Assembly (NCBI RefSeq): GCF_001423885.1
Contig: NZ_LMPP01000002.1
Location: forward strand, 62,001 to 126,000
DNA: 64,000 nt
Origin: Rathayibacter sp. Leaf185
Lineage (GTDB): Bacteria; Actinomycetota; Actinomycetes; Actinomycetales; Microbacteriaceae
Direction of reading: 5' to 3'
Shown here: positions 24,269 through 33,126 of the stretch, piece by piece
How the letters are laid out: each line of letters opens with the position of its first letter
How positions within the stretch are numbered: the stretch's first letter is position 1
Program-made: the position numbers and the translations under genes
The notes under the pieces: generated by a model
What the model was told of the DNA's origin: nothing
The model's input: only the letters and a program-made list of their open reading frames with translations
The model's database searches: none

Positions 24269-24706
24269 ATGGGATCGATCGCTGCGGACTTCAGGGCTCT
24301 CGTGCAGTTCGAGACGGACGTATGGAACCAGGTGGAGCGGCGATTGCGGGCTGTGGACGGGGCCGTGTCGCTCGGTCGTCACCGCATCCTCGAGCTCGCC
24401 GCCACCGACAGGGCGACGACGCGCGTGCAGGACGTCTCCGACGACCTCCTCATCACCGTCGGCGCCGCCAGCAGGCTGATCGACCGGCTCGAAGCTGACG
24501 GCCTCGTCGAGCGCACCCCGCATCCGAGTGATCGGCGCGGATCGATCCTCCTGCCCACCGAAGCCGGCCGGCGTGCGCTCGCGATCACGACACCCGCGAT
24601 CGACGACGCCCTCGAGGGCATCCTCGGCGCCGACGGCGCAGCGGCTCTCGCGACTGTCGCCGCTCTGCTCCCGGCGGCGTCCGACGAGAAGGAGGCTTCA
24701 CGATGA
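24269..24706 (+). CDS. MarR-family regulator
   Basis: A 145-residue MarR protein with the winged helix at about residues 35-100: RVQDVSDDLLITVGAASRLI (recognition helix) and the wing LVERTPHPSDRRGSILLPTE. The stop overlaps the start of the next gene in ATGA. The divergent gap to the SnoaL-like gene is AT-rich, with ATGGCA repeated twice and a near-palindrome TATGGCATA at 24252-24260, a candidate operator. CATATT six bases before the ATG and absence of a ribosome binding site suggest a leaderless message. Confidence 0.9.
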   Translation: MGSIAADFRALVQFETDVWNQVERRLRAVDGAVSLGRHRILELAATDRATTRVQDVSDDLLITVGAASRLIDRLEADGLVERTPHPSDRRGSILLPTEAGRRALAITTPAIDDALEGILGADGAAALATVAALLPAASDEKEASR

Positions 24707-25686
24707 CCACCACGATGCGCGCCATCGTTCTCGAGCAGTTCGGCGGACCCGAAGTCCTGCAGGTGCGAGACGTGTCGATCCCGGTCCCGGTCATCGGCCA
24801 GGTGCTGGTCCGGGTCGAGGCGTTCGGCCTGAACCGCTCCGAGCTGTACTTCCGGCGCGGGATGGGCTCGTTCGGCTCCCTACCGCGCATCCCGGGGATC
24901 GAGGCGACCGGCACGGTGGTCCAGGCTCCCGGCGGCGAGTTCGAGCCGGGGCAGCAGGTTGCAGCGCTCATGGGCGGGATGGGTCGCACCATCGACGGCG
25001 GCTACGCCCAATACACCCTCGTCCCGGCGACCAGCGTCGTCCCCTTCACCAGCACCCTCGACTGGGCGACCCTCGGCGCGATCCCCGAGATGCTGCAGAC
25101 CGCCCACGGATCCCTCACCACCGGCATCGACGCCCGGCCCGGCGACACGATCCTCATCCGCGGCGGCACCTCCTCCGTCGGACTGGCCCTCGCGGTCCTC
25201 GCGAAGCAGCGCGGCATGACCGTCTTCTCGACGACCCGCTCGGCCGCGAAAGCCGCCGCGCTCGAGCAGGTCGGCGTCGACCGCGTCTTCCTCGATGCGG
25301 GCGCCGTCGCCGACGACGTGCGGGCCGCGGCACCCGGGGGAGTCGACGGCGCCGTGGAGCTCGTCGGCACGGACACCCTCCGCGACACCCTGCGCGCGAC
25401 CCGCGTGCACGGCACGGTCTGCTTCACCGGCATGCTCTCCGACGTCTGGACCGTCCCCGACTTCTACCCGATCGACTTCCTTCTCAACGGCGTGCGCCTC
25501 ACCGCCTACTCCGGCGAGGCGAGCGATCTGCCCGCCGCCGTGCTGCAGGAGTTCATCGACGCCGTGCAGGCCGGTACCGCGACCGTCCCGATCGGCGCGA
25601 TCTACGCCCTCGAGGACATCGCGGACGCCCACCGCGCCATGGAGACCGGCACCGTCACAGGGAAGCTCGTCGTCACCACCCGCTGA
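24703..25686 (+). CDS. Zinc-independent quinone oxidoreductase-like dehydrogenase (MDR family)
   Basis: A 327-residue medium-chain dehydrogenase/reductase. The N-terminal GroES-like domain begins MRAIVLEQFGGPEVLQVRDV, and the NADPH-binding Rossmann motif is IRGGTSSVGLALAVLAKQRG near residues 149-168. The cysteine/histidine zinc ligands of alcohol dehydrogenases are absent, placing it with quinone oxidoreductases (QOR/zeta-crystallin type), which reduce quinones or enones in the cytoplasm. It overlaps the MarR gene by four bases, so the two are co-transcribed and translationally coupled. Confidence 0.9.
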   Translation: MTTTMRAIVLEQFGGPEVLQVRDVSIPVPVIGQVLVRVEAFGLNRSELYFRRGMGSFGSLPRIPGIEATGTVVQAPGGEFEPGQQVAALMGGMGRTIDGGYAQYTLVPATSVVPFTSTLDWATLGAIPEMLQTAHGSLTTGIDARPGDTILIRGGTSSVGLALAVLAKQRGMTVFSTTRSAAKAAALEQVGVDRVFLDAGAVADDVRAAAPGGVDGAVELVGTDTLRDTLRATRVHGTVCFTGMLSDVWTVPDFYPIDFLLNGVRLTAYSGEASDLPAAVLQEFIDAVQAGTATVPIGAIYALEDIADAHRAMETGTVTGKLVVTTR

Positions 25687-25735
25687 CCGCCCCCACCGAC
25701 CACTCACCCGACCCGCCGATCACGGAGGCTTCGCC

Positions 25736-26656
25736 ATGCCCGTCCCCACCCGCCACGCCGCGCGCCTCGCCGCTGCGGCCGCCGCTCTGCTCGTCCTCGC
25801 CGGCTGCACCTCCACCGCCGACCCCCTCGCGGACCCCGCGGACACCGACGCCGGCGGCGACACCATCGTCATCGGATCGCAGGACTACTACTCCAACGAG
25901 ATCATCGCCGAGATCTACGCCCAGGCCCTCGAGGCCGCCGACTACACCGTCGACCGGCAGTTCCGGATCGGTCAGCGCGAGGTGTACGTCGCCGAGATCG
26001 AGGACGGAACGATCGACCTCCTCCCCGAGTACACCGGCCCACTCCTCACCTACTGGGACCCTCGGACCACGGCCCGGCTCGAAGACGACGTCTATCCAGC
26101 CCTCCAGGCCGCGACACCCGAGGGACTCCGCGTGCTCGACGCCTCACCGGCCACCGACCAGGACACCTACGTCGTGACGAAGACGTACTCCGACGAGTAC
26201 GGCATCACCTCCGTCGGCGACCTCGCGAAGGCACCCACCCCCGTCACCCTCGGCGGACCCGCCGAAGGCCAGATCCGCCCCAACGGACCCACCGGACTCC
26301 GCGACACCTACGGCATCGACGTCGACTACACCGTCATCGAGGACGGCGGCGGTCCCGTCACCGTCGACGCCCTGCAGAACGGAACGATCGACCTCGCCGT
26401 CCTCTACACCGCCTCACCCACCGTCGCCGACGACACCCTCGTGCAACTCGACGACCCCGCCGGCCTCCTGCTCTCCTCCCACGTCGTCCCCGTGGCGAGC
26501 GAGAAGGTCGACGCGGACGCCGCCGCGATCATCGACTCGATCAGTGCCACACTCACCCCCGAAGGGCTCCTCCAGCTCAACACCCGCAGCGTCACCGAGC
26601 AGGTGCCGGCCGCGACCATCGCCCACGACTGGCTCGCCGAGACCTCGCTCGACTAG
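25736..26656 (+). CDS. Orphan glycine betaine/choline-type (OpuBC-like) binding lipoprotein
   Basis: A 306-residue lipoprotein with lipobox LAGC and acylated C24. The mature part starts DTIVIGSQDYYSNEIIAEIY and contains EDGTIDLLPEYTGPLLTYW and ALQNGTIDLAVLYTASP, the classical fold and motifs of OpuAC/OpuBC substrate-binding domains for quaternary ammonium osmolytes. ACGGAGG precedes the ATG. No permease or ATPase gene is adjacent: upstream is the quinone oxidoreductase (50 bases) and downstream the convergent IclR gene. It must work with a transporter encoded elsewhere or be a relic of a lost operon. Confidence 0.87.
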   Translation: MPVPTRHAARLAAAAAALLVLAGCTSTADPLADPADTDAGGDTIVIGSQDYYSNEIIAEIYAQALEAADYTVDRQFRIGQREVYVAEIEDGTIDLLPEYTGPLLTYWDPRTTARLEDDVYPALQAATPEGLRVLDASPATDQDTYVVTKTYSDEYGITSVGDLAKAPTPVTLGGPAEGQIRPNGPTGLRDTYGIDVDYTVIEDGGGPVTVDALQNGTIDLAVLYTASPTVADDTLVQLDDPAGLLLSSHVVPVASEKVDADAAAIIDSISATLTPEGLLQLNTRSVTEQVPAATIAHDWLAETSLD

Positions 26657-26804
26657 GAGAGACCTCGAGCCCCCAGCACCCGGAGCCGTCAGCGTCCGAC
26701 TTCAGCCAGGGCCCGCTCGGCGGCGTCCACGGAAGGCGACGGTCCGGCCGCCCAGAAGGCGCAGCCGCGGCACGATCCGGTAGACGACGAACGGCACCAC
26801 GACG

Positions 26805-27638
26805 TCAGCGGATACCCGCCCGGCGCAGGTCGTCGGCCAGGCCCCAGGCGTGCTGTCGCACGATAGCCGCGACGCGGTCGAGCTCGGTGGCGCTGGCCTC
26901 TGCCAGAGGGATCGAGCAGCTGATCGCGTCCGTCGCGGGGATGCGGTAGGGGACCACGGCGCTGATGCACGACACTCCGAGGGTGTTCTCCTCGCGCTCG
27001 ATCGAGTATCCGCGAGCCCGGGTCTCCTCCAGCTGCTCCGCCAGGTGGACGGCATCGGTCACCGTATTGGCTGTCAGGGCGGGCAGTCGGCCGGGGGGCA
27101 GCACACCTGAGACCTCGTCCGGGCTGAGCTCGGCGAGCAGCGCCTTCCCAAGCGCGGTGGCATGGGCGGGTAGCTGGCGGCCGACGCGCGAGGTCAGGCG
27201 GTGCGATTCGCTCGCCTCGCGGGTGGCGAGGTAGATGACATTGGGACCCTGCAACCGCGCGTAGTGCGCGGTGTACCCCGATGCGTCCCGGATGAGCTCG
27301 AGGGTTCTCGACGCCCGCTGAACCGCTCCGTCGCGGTCGAGGTAGGAGGTGCCGACGACCAGCGCCCGGTATCCGATCTCGACACCCGAGCCGTCATCGG
27401 TGAACTGGATCCAGCCCGCGTCGGCCATGGTGTGCAGCAGCTGGTGCAGGCTCGACCGGGGGTAGCCCGTCTGACGGTGCAGGTCGGTGACGGAGATCGG
27501 CGCGCGGGCCTTCCCGAGGGTCTCGAGAATCGTCAGGGTGCGCTCGGCCGATTTCACCGTGCGCACCGGACCCGCACCGAGGTCGGCAGTGTCGGGGGCG
27601 ACCTTCAGTTCGCGTGGCCCCGCATCGACCTCGATCAT
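26805..27638 (-). CDS. IclR-family regulator of the aldarate locus
   Basis: A 277-residue IclR regulator. The winged helix lies at about residues 25-85 (AERTLTILETLGKARAPISV, then TGYPRSSLHQLLHTMADAGW), and the ligand domain contains LPAHATALGKALLAEL and NTLGVSCISAVVPYRI, which hold the family's effector-pocket cysteine and loops. The start at 27638 is five bases after the upstream uronate dehydrogenase stop; GTG codons at 27647/27650 are alternatives. It is co-transcribed with that gene and diverges from the transport/catabolic operon, whose promoter region has two palindromes. Its effector is probably a uronate- or aldarate-derived acid (inference). Confidence 0.9.
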   Translation of the reverse strand: MIEVDAGPRELKVAPDTADLGAGPVRTVKSAERTLTILETLGKARAPISVTDLHRQTGYPRSSLHQLLHTMADAGWIQFTDDGSGVEIGYRALVVGTSYLDRDGAVQRASRTLELIRDASGYTAHYARLQGPNVIYLATREASESHRLTSRVGRQLPAHATALGKALLAELSPDEVSGVLPPGRLPALTANTVTDAVHLAEQLEETRARGYSIEREENTLGVSCISAVVPYRIPATDAISCSIPLAEASATELDRVAAIVRQHAWGLADDLRRAGIR

Positions 27639-27643
27639 TCTCT

Positions 27644-28435
27644 TCACCACGCCTCCCCGAGCGCATTGTCGATGACCCCACCGCCGACCCGGACGGTCGA
27701 CGGGAGCGGGTCGGGGCTCCCCAGGGAGGCCGCCCACTGTTCAGCATCGTCCTGTGGACGATATCCGATCCGCTGTCCGGCTTCGCGGTTCAGCCACCCT
27801 CGGGTGTTGGCCGACGTGCCCCAGACGACGTGGCCACCCTGATGCGCGGTGGTTGCCGTCGCCTCGATCAGTCGGCAGAGGTCACCCGGCGACAGCCAGA
27901 CCGAGAGCGAACGGGGGTTGGAGGGCAGCGCTTCTGTGGTGCCGAAGCGCGCAGACACGACGGTCATGCCGAAGCGGTCGGCGTACAAGCGCCCGAGAGC
28001 CTCCATCGCCGCTTTACTGACGCCGTAGTAGGAGTCGGGGCACGGGGCGAGCTCGGCGGCCGACAGCGTCTCGGCCGCCGTGGCGTAACCGACGGCATGA
28101 ATCGAACTCGCCAGCAGGAGCTTCATGACGCCGGCCGATCGTGCCGCTTCGAGGACCGTCCGAGTTCCGTCGATGTTCGTCGAGAGGATGTCGGGCCACG
28201 GTCGCTCCTGAGCGAAGCCGCCCAGATGGACGACGACGTCGATGCCCTGGCAGGCCGTAGTCACGACGTGCTGATCGGTGATCGAGCCGTTGACGAACGT
28301 CTCGGAAGTGCGCAGCGCTTCGCGCGGCTCGACGAGGTCGAGGAGTGTGACCGACCATCCCGCATCGGCCAGGATCGGCCGGATGAGCGAAGCGACCACC
28401 CCCGAACCGCCGGTCATCAGCAGACGTCGCACCAT
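27644..28435 (-). CDS. Uronate dehydrogenase-like SDR
   Basis: A 263-residue extended SDR. TGGSGVVASLIRPIL is the NAD-binding motif, VHLGGFAQERPWPDILSTNI and LASSIHAVGYATAAETLSAA match uronate dehydrogenases closely, and the catalytic Y137 and K141 lie in DSYYGVSKAAMEALG. SVWLSPGDLCRLIEA is another conserved segment. The family oxidises D-galacturonate or D-glucuronate with NAD+ to the aldarolactone, the entry step of oxidative uronate catabolism. AAGGGAG precedes the ATG at 28435. It shares the locus with glucarate dehydratase, which supports this assignment strongly. Which uronate is preferred cannot be told. Confidence 0.85.
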   Translation of the reverse strand: MVRRLLMTGGSGVVASLIRPILADAGWSVTLLDLVEPREALRTSETFVNGSITDQHVVTTACQGIDVVVHLGGFAQERPWPDILSTNIDGTRTVLEAARSAGVMKLLLASSIHAVGYATAAETLSAAELAPCPDSYYGVSKAAMEALGRLYADRFGMTVVSARFGTTEALPSNPRSLSVWLSPGDLCRLIEATATTAHQGGHVVWGTSANTRGWLNREAGQRIGYRPQDDAEQWAASLGSPDPLPSTVRVGGGVIDNALGEAW

Positions 28436-28488
28436 TGCACACACTCCCTTGTTGACGGCACCGGATCTGGTATGTAGCTTAGCGCACA

Positions 28489-28524
28489 CGTTCACAAAGA
28501 TGGAACGTATTTACATATGTGAAT
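28489..28524. promoter_or_regulatory. Two palindromes upstream of the aldarate operon, probable IclR operators
   Basis: CGTTC (28489-28493) and GAACG (28503-28507) form a 19-base dyad. Immediately after it, ATTTACATATGTGAAT at 28509-28524 is a 16-base palindrome with one mismatched pair. Both lie in the 101-base gap between the divergent uronate dehydrogenase and binding-protein genes, and the second ends only 12 bases before the ATG at 28537, where a bound repressor would block transcription. Confidence 0.6.
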
Positions 28525-28536
28525 GGAGAAACATCA

Positions 28537-29883
28537 ATGAAGAAGTTCTCTCTGGCCGGCAGGACTCTCGCCGTGGTCTCAGCGCTCGCGCTGGTGGGCT
28601 CGGTGAGCGCCTGCTCGACGGGCGGCGCCAGCTCGTCCAGCAGCGACGACGGTGAGCCTCTCGAGGTCTGGACCCGTTCCAGTGCCGATGCGGCCAAGAC
28701 CTACGAGAAGGTGTTCGCCGACTTCACCGAGAAGACCGGCATCGAGATCAACTACCAGGCCGTGGAGGAGTTCGACACCCAGCTCGCCGCGCGCGCCTCG
28801 GAGAAGGACCTTCCCGACGTCATGATCAATGACGCAGCATCCCTCGGCAACTACGCCTCGCAGGGGTTCCTCCTGCCGGTCGACCAGTCGAGCATCGAGG
28901 GCGAGGCCGACATCAGCCAGACAACCTGGGACCAGAACAAGGGACTCGACGGCACGATCTACGGCGTCCCGTTCTCCCGGCAGACGAACGTGCTGATGGT
29001 GCGCAAAGACTGGCGCGAGAAGCTCGGCCTCGCCCAGCCGAAGACCTGGGACGATCTCACGGCGATGGCCACGGCCTTCGCCACCCAGGATCCCGACGGC
29101 GACGGTCAGGCGGACACCTACGGAATGGTCGTTCCCGGAACCGCGAAGAGCGCCTACATCGCCCGCTGGGGCGTGCCGTACATCTGGCAGGCGGGCGGCG
29201 ACATCATCGAGAGCGACGGTGAGGGCACCTACAAGTCGGTCATCGATTCCCCCGAGACCGCCGAGGCGATGACGTTCATCCGCACGCAGTTCTGCACGCC
29301 GGGCAACGTCGTCCCGGGGTCGTTGAACCTCACCACCGGCGACTCACCCTTCTTCGCGGAGGGCACCGCGGGCATCTACCTGACCGGGCCCTACAACATC
29401 CCGAACTTCGACCGCGCCGTCGGGAAGGAGAACGTCGAGGTTGTGCCGATGCCCGCAGGGCCTGCCAGCACGACGACCTTCGCCGAGGGCGAGAACATCT
29501 ACTTCGGCGCGAGCTCGACGAAGGCGGAGCAGCAGAAGGCTCTGGCCGAGTACCTGATCTCTCCCGAGGCCCAAGAGCTCGCCATGGATGTCCAGCCCGC
29601 CGATTCGACGACGGTGAGCCAGCCGGTCGTGCGTCTCTCGGTGAACAAGAACGTCGACGTCGCCGACGTGCTCGGAGACGAGCGCTGGCAGGTCGTCGCG
29701 GACTCCTACGACGACGACGCCAAGACGTTCACCTGGTCGATCAACTACAACCCCATCCGCCAGGCCCTCGCCGACGGCATGAACGCCATGATGGCGGACT
29801 GCAACAGCGACATCCCGGCCGGCCTGGCATCGATCGACAGCACCATCACCACTGAACTGAAGAACCAGGATCTGCTGAAGTGA
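28537..29883 (+). CDS. Sugar ABC transporter substrate-binding lipoprotein
   Basis: A 448-residue extracytoplasmic solute-binding protein of the MalE/UgpB family (CUT1). The lipobox is SVSAC with acylated C26, followed by a serine-rich linker. The mature domain has LEVWTRSSADAAKTYEKVFA, ASEKDLPDVMINDAASLGNY and GTIYGVPFSRQTNVLMVRKD, typical of carbohydrate binding proteins. It opens the divergent operon, and its stop overlaps the first permease in GTGA. Cargo is probably a galactoside or uronic-acid-containing oligosaccharide, judged from the downstream catabolic genes; this is inference. Confidence 0.92.
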   Translation: MKKFSLAGRTLAVVSALALVGSVSACSTGGASSSSSDDGEPLEVWTRSSADAAKTYEKVFADFTEKTGIEINYQAVEEFDTQLAARASEKDLPDVMINDAASLGNYASQGFLLPVDQSSIEGEADISQTTWDQNKGLDGTIYGVPFSRQTNVLMVRKDWREKLGLAQPKTWDDLTAMATAFATQDPDGDGQADTYGMVVPGTAKSAYIARWGVPYIWQAGGDIIESDGEGTYKSVIDSPETAEAMTFIRTQFCTPGNVVPGSLNLTTGDSPFFAEGTAGIYLTGPYNIPNFDRAVGKENVEVVPMPAGPASTTTFAEGENIYFGASSTKAEQQKALAEYLISPEAQELAMDVQPADSTTVSQPVVRLSVNKNVDVADVLGDERWQVVADSYDDDAKTFTWSINYNPIRQALADGMNAMMADCNSDIPAGLASIDSTITTELKNQDLLK

Positions 29884-30863
29884 CCTCGAAGCCCACGGAA
29901 CGACCGATCACCTCGGGGGGTGTCGGCCTCGCCCCTTCACGGCCGATTCCCCCCACGGTCCGCAGCGCTGGCGCCGGCCGCACCAGGAGGCCCCGCTTCA
30001 CCCTGCGTTCGCTGATCCCGTGGATGTTCCTGCTGCCCGGCCTGGTCTTCGCGCTGGTGTTCAAGTTCATCCCGATGATCGAGGGCTTCCGCTTGAGCGC
30101 CTTCAAGGTGCAGCCCTTCCTCGGCGACGTCTTCGTGGGCTTCGAGAACTACAGCGCAGTGCTCACCGACCAGCGCTTCCTGGATTCGCTCGGGCACACG
30201 GTCGTGCTGGGAGTGGGACAGACCATCGGAGCCCTCCTCCTGGGCTTCCTCCTCGCGCTCCTGCTCGAGGGCCAGTCGCGGAGCCTGTTCCTGGTGCGCA
30301 CGGCGGTCTTCCTCCCCGTCGTCACCGCCCTCGCGGTGGTCGGCGAGATCTGGCGCATCCTGTACTTCCCCACCGAGACCGGGTTCATCAACTCGATCCT
30401 CGGCGTCTTCGGCCTGCCCGCCCAGGAGTTCCTGAGCGACCCGAATTCGGCTCTCTTCTACGTCATGGTCGTCGGGATCTGGACGGGCGCGCCCTACAAC
30501 ATGGTGATCATCCTCGCGGGGCTCGCCGGCATCGACCGCACGCTCTACGAAGCCGCGGCCGTCGACGGAGTCTCCGTGTGGCAGCGCATGCGCTACATCG
30601 TCCTGCCGGGACTGCGCTCAGCGGTCTCGGTCGTGCTGACCCTCGCGGCGATCCGGAGTCTCCGGACCTTCACCGAGGTGTACGTGCTGACCGGTGGTGG
30701 TCCCGCCGGCTCGACCGAGGTGTGGATGACCCGGGTCTACTCGCTCGGCTTCCAGAACAACAACCTCGGGGTGGCCTCGGCCGCGTCCGTGCTGCTGCTG
30801 GTCGCCACCCTGGTGCTCACCCTCGGGGTCCGCATCCTCTCCTCCAGAAAGGCCGCCGCATGA
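29880..30863 (+). CDS. Sugar ABC transporter permease, MalF type
   Basis: A 327-residue inner-membrane permease with six transmembrane helices. The cytoplasmic EAA loop, EAAAVDGVSVWQRMRYIVLP near residue 222, couples to the ATPase. The GTG start at 29880 overlaps the binding-protein stop codon, and the end overlaps the second permease in ATGA, so the three are translated together. Only two permeases and a binding protein are encoded here; the ATPase must be supplied from elsewhere, as is usual for MsmK/MsiK-dependent transporters in actinobacteria. Confidence 0.92.
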   Translation: MTSKPTERPITSGGVGLAPSRPIPPTVRSAGAGRTRRPRFTLRSLIPWMFLLPGLVFALVFKFIPMIEGFRLSAFKVQPFLGDVFVGFENYSAVLTDQRFLDSLGHTVVLGVGQTIGALLLGFLLALLLEGQSRSLFLVRTAVFLPVVTALAVVGEIWRILYFPTETGFINSILGVFGLPAQEFLSDPNSALFYVMVVGIWTGAPYNMVIILAGLAGIDRTLYEAAAVDGVSVWQRMRYIVLPGLRSAVSVVLTLAAIRSLRTFTEVYVLTGGGPAGSTEVWMTRVYSLGFQNNNLGVASAASVLLLVATLVLTLGVRILSSRKAAA

Positions 30864-31798
30864 TCCCCACTTCTCCGGCCGCACCCGACACGGCGGTCGC
30901 CGCTCTGCGGCCGGCGAAGGACAAGGCCACCCGCGCGAACACGCAGTTCGACACGGCGCTGGGCTGGCGGCCCGGGTTCGGTGTCGCCACCCTCGTGCGC
31001 ATCCTGATCTGCGCCGTGGTGCTCTTCGTCTTCGCCGCTCCCTTCATCACCATCATCTCGGGCGCCTTCGACGCCAGCACCGACTCGACGAGGGTCAGCC
31101 TCTTCCCCAACAATCCCTCGCTCCTGCCCGCCCAGGTCGCCGCCGACAAGGGCATCTGGGGGTACTTCGCCAACTCGCTGATCATCGTCGGCGGCGGGCT
31201 CCTGCTGCAGATCGCGATCTCGATCCTGACCGCCTATGCGCTGGCCAGGCACCGCTTCCGCGGACAGTCGATCGTCCTGCTGCTCTTCCTGCTGACGATG
31301 ATGCTGCCCGAAGAGGTCATCGCGATCCCGCTCTCGCAGGTCATCGGCAACATCCCCGTGCTCGGCATCAGTCTCCGCGGCACCGTGTTCGGCGTGATCC
31401 TGCCTGTCGCGGTCTGGGGGTTCTCGATCCTCATCATGACCGAGTTCATGAAGGACATCCCTCACGAGATCGAGGAGGCGGCCCGCCTCGACGGCGTCGG
31501 CGAGCTCCGGATGCTGTGGTCGATCATCCTGCCGCTGTGCAAGCCGGTGCTCGGCGTCGTGACGATCTTCGGATTCATGATGATCTGGGACCAGTACCTG
31601 CTGCCTCTGATCGCCGCGAACGATCCGAGCGACTACACCCTCACGGTGGCCCTGAGCGTGCTGCGCACCGACGCCCAGACAGGCCCGGGCGTGCTGCTCT
31701 TCGGCGCTCTGCTCGCTCTCATCCCCAGCCTCATCGTGTACCTGCTCATGCAGAAGTCGCTCATCCGCGGCATCACGTCCGGCGCAACGAAAGGCTGA
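30860..31798 (+). CDS. Sugar ABC transporter permease, MalG type
   Basis: A 312-residue permease with six transmembrane helices behind a 40-residue polar N terminus. The EAA motif is EIEEAARLDGVGELRMLWSI, followed by LPLCKPVLGVV. The N-terminal loop between helices 1 and 2 carries FDASTDSTRVSLFPNNPSLL, typical of the MalG-like subunit. It pairs with the MalF-type protein encoded just upstream. The stop is five bases before the glucarate dehydratase ATG, placing uptake and catabolism in one transcript. Confidence 0.92.
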   Translation: MIPTSPAAPDTAVAALRPAKDKATRANTQFDTALGWRPGFGVATLVRILICAVVLFVFAAPFITIISGAFDASTDSTRVSLFPNNPSLLPAQVAADKGIWGYFANSLIIVGGGLLLQIAISILTAYALARHRFRGQSIVLLLFLLTMMLPEEVIAIPLSQVIGNIPVLGISLRGTVFGVILPVAVWGFSILIMTEFMKDIPHEIEEAARLDGVGELRMLWSIILPLCKPVLGVVTIFGFMMIWDQYLLPLIAANDPSDYTLTVALSVLRTDAQTGPGVLLFGALLALIPSLIVYLLMQKSLIRGITSGATKG

Positions 31799-31803
31799 CG
31801 ACC

Positions 31804-33126
31804 ATGACGATCCTCACTCCCACCCCCTCGACCCCCGACGGGCAGCCGGTCGAGCTCGATTCCACCGGCAAGCCGGAGCACCGCATCACGGACCTCGTCA
31901 TCACGCCGATCGCCTTCCGCGACCCCGCGCTGCTGAACTCCATCGGCGTCCACGAACCACTCGCTCTCCGCACGATCGTCCAGCTGGTCGTCGCCGACGG
32001 CAGCGTCATCGGCCTCGGCGAGGGCTCGGGCGAGCGCGAGGTCCTCGACCGGCTCGAGGTCGTCAGGCCCGCCGTCCTCGGGCTCAGCGTCTTCGACCTC
32101 AACGGGATCGAAGCGGCGATCAACACGGCACTCGGCGGCGACGACGGCGGACTGACACGCATCCAGCGCCGCGTCGTCTACTCGATCATCGATGTCGCCT
32201 GCCACGACGCCCAGGGCAGGATCATCGGAGTTCCCGTCAGCGAACTGCTCGGCGGCGCCGTCCGCACGGAGGTTCCGTACAGCGCGTACCTCTTCTACAA
32301 GTGGGCCGGGCATCCGGCGGCCGACGGCAGCACGGCCGACGACGAATGGGGTGCGGCCCTCGACCCCGCAGGCATCGTGAAGCAGGCCCGGCAGCTGATC
32401 GACGAGTACGGATTCGGGTCGATCAAGCTCAAGGCCGGCGTCTTCCCGCCCGAGCAGGAGATCGCGGCCATCCGCGCACTCGCGCAGGCGTTCCCCGATC
32501 TGCCGCTGCGCATCGACCCGAACGGCGCCTGGACCGTCGAGACCTCGCTCATGGTCGCTGACGAGCTCCGGGACGTGCTGCAGTACCTCGAGGACCCGAC
32601 GCTCACCCTCGACGGCATGTCGGCCGTCGCGGAGTCGGCCGGAATCCCGCTCGCCACCAACATGTGCGTGGTCGCCTTCGAGCAGATCAAGGAGGCGCTC
32701 GAGAAGAACGCCGTGCAGATCATCCTGAGCGACCACCACTACTGGGGCGGTCTCCGGCACACCCGGGAGCTCGGCGCCATCTGCGACACGCTCGGCATCG
32801 GTCTGTCGATGCACTCGAACTCGCACCTCGGCATCTCGCTCGCCGCGATGACGCACGTCGCTGCGGCATCACCGACACTCACCTACGCGTGCGACACGCA
32901 CTACCCGTGGAACCACACCGACGAGATCGTGAAGCCCGGCGTCCTGGCGATACGGGACGGCTCGGTCGCCGTGCCCACCGGCCCGGGCCTCGGAGTGGAA
33001 CTCGACCTCGAGGCCCTCGAACGCCAGCACCGCGTCTACGTGGAGTCGGGCCGCACCACCCGGGAGGACACGGTCTACATGCGCTCCATCGACCCCGACT
33101 ACGACCCGACGCTGCCCCGATTCTGA
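31804..33126 (+). CDS. gudD: Glucarate dehydratase (enolase superfamily)
   Basis: A 440-residue enolase-superfamily enzyme that dehydrates D-glucarate or L-idarate to 5-keto-4-deoxy-D-glucarate. The KxK pair is K208/K210 (FGSIKLKAG). The metal ligands are D238 (RIDPNGAW), E263 (YLEDPT) and N286 (PLATNMC), and the second-half catalytic residues lie in SDHHYWGG (D310) and MHSNSHLG (H337, H341). YKWAGH near residue 164 is typical of glucarate dehydratases rather than mandelate racemases. Length matches the family. The stop overlaps the next start in TGATG. It follows the uronate dehydrogenase step logically. Confidence 0.93.
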   Translation: MTILTPTPSTPDGQPVELDSTGKPEHRITDLVITPIAFRDPALLNSIGVHEPLALRTIVQLVVADGSVIGLGEGSGEREVLDRLEVVRPAVLGLSVFDLNGIEAAINTALGGDDGGLTRIQRRVVYSIIDVACHDAQGRIIGVPVSELLGGAVRTEVPYSAYLFYKWAGHPAADGSTADDEWGAALDPAGIVKQARQLIDEYGFGSIKLKAGVFPPEQEIAAIRALAQAFPDLPLRIDPNGAWTVETSLMVADELRDVLQYLEDPTLTLDGMSAVAESAGIPLATNMCVVAFEQIKEALEKNAVQIILSDHHYWGGLRHTRELGAICDTLGIGLSMHSNSHLGISLAAMTHVAAASPTLTYACDTHYPWNHTDEIVKPGVLAIRDGSVAVPTGPGLGVELDLEALERQHRVYVESGRTTREDTVYMRSIDPDYDPTLPRF

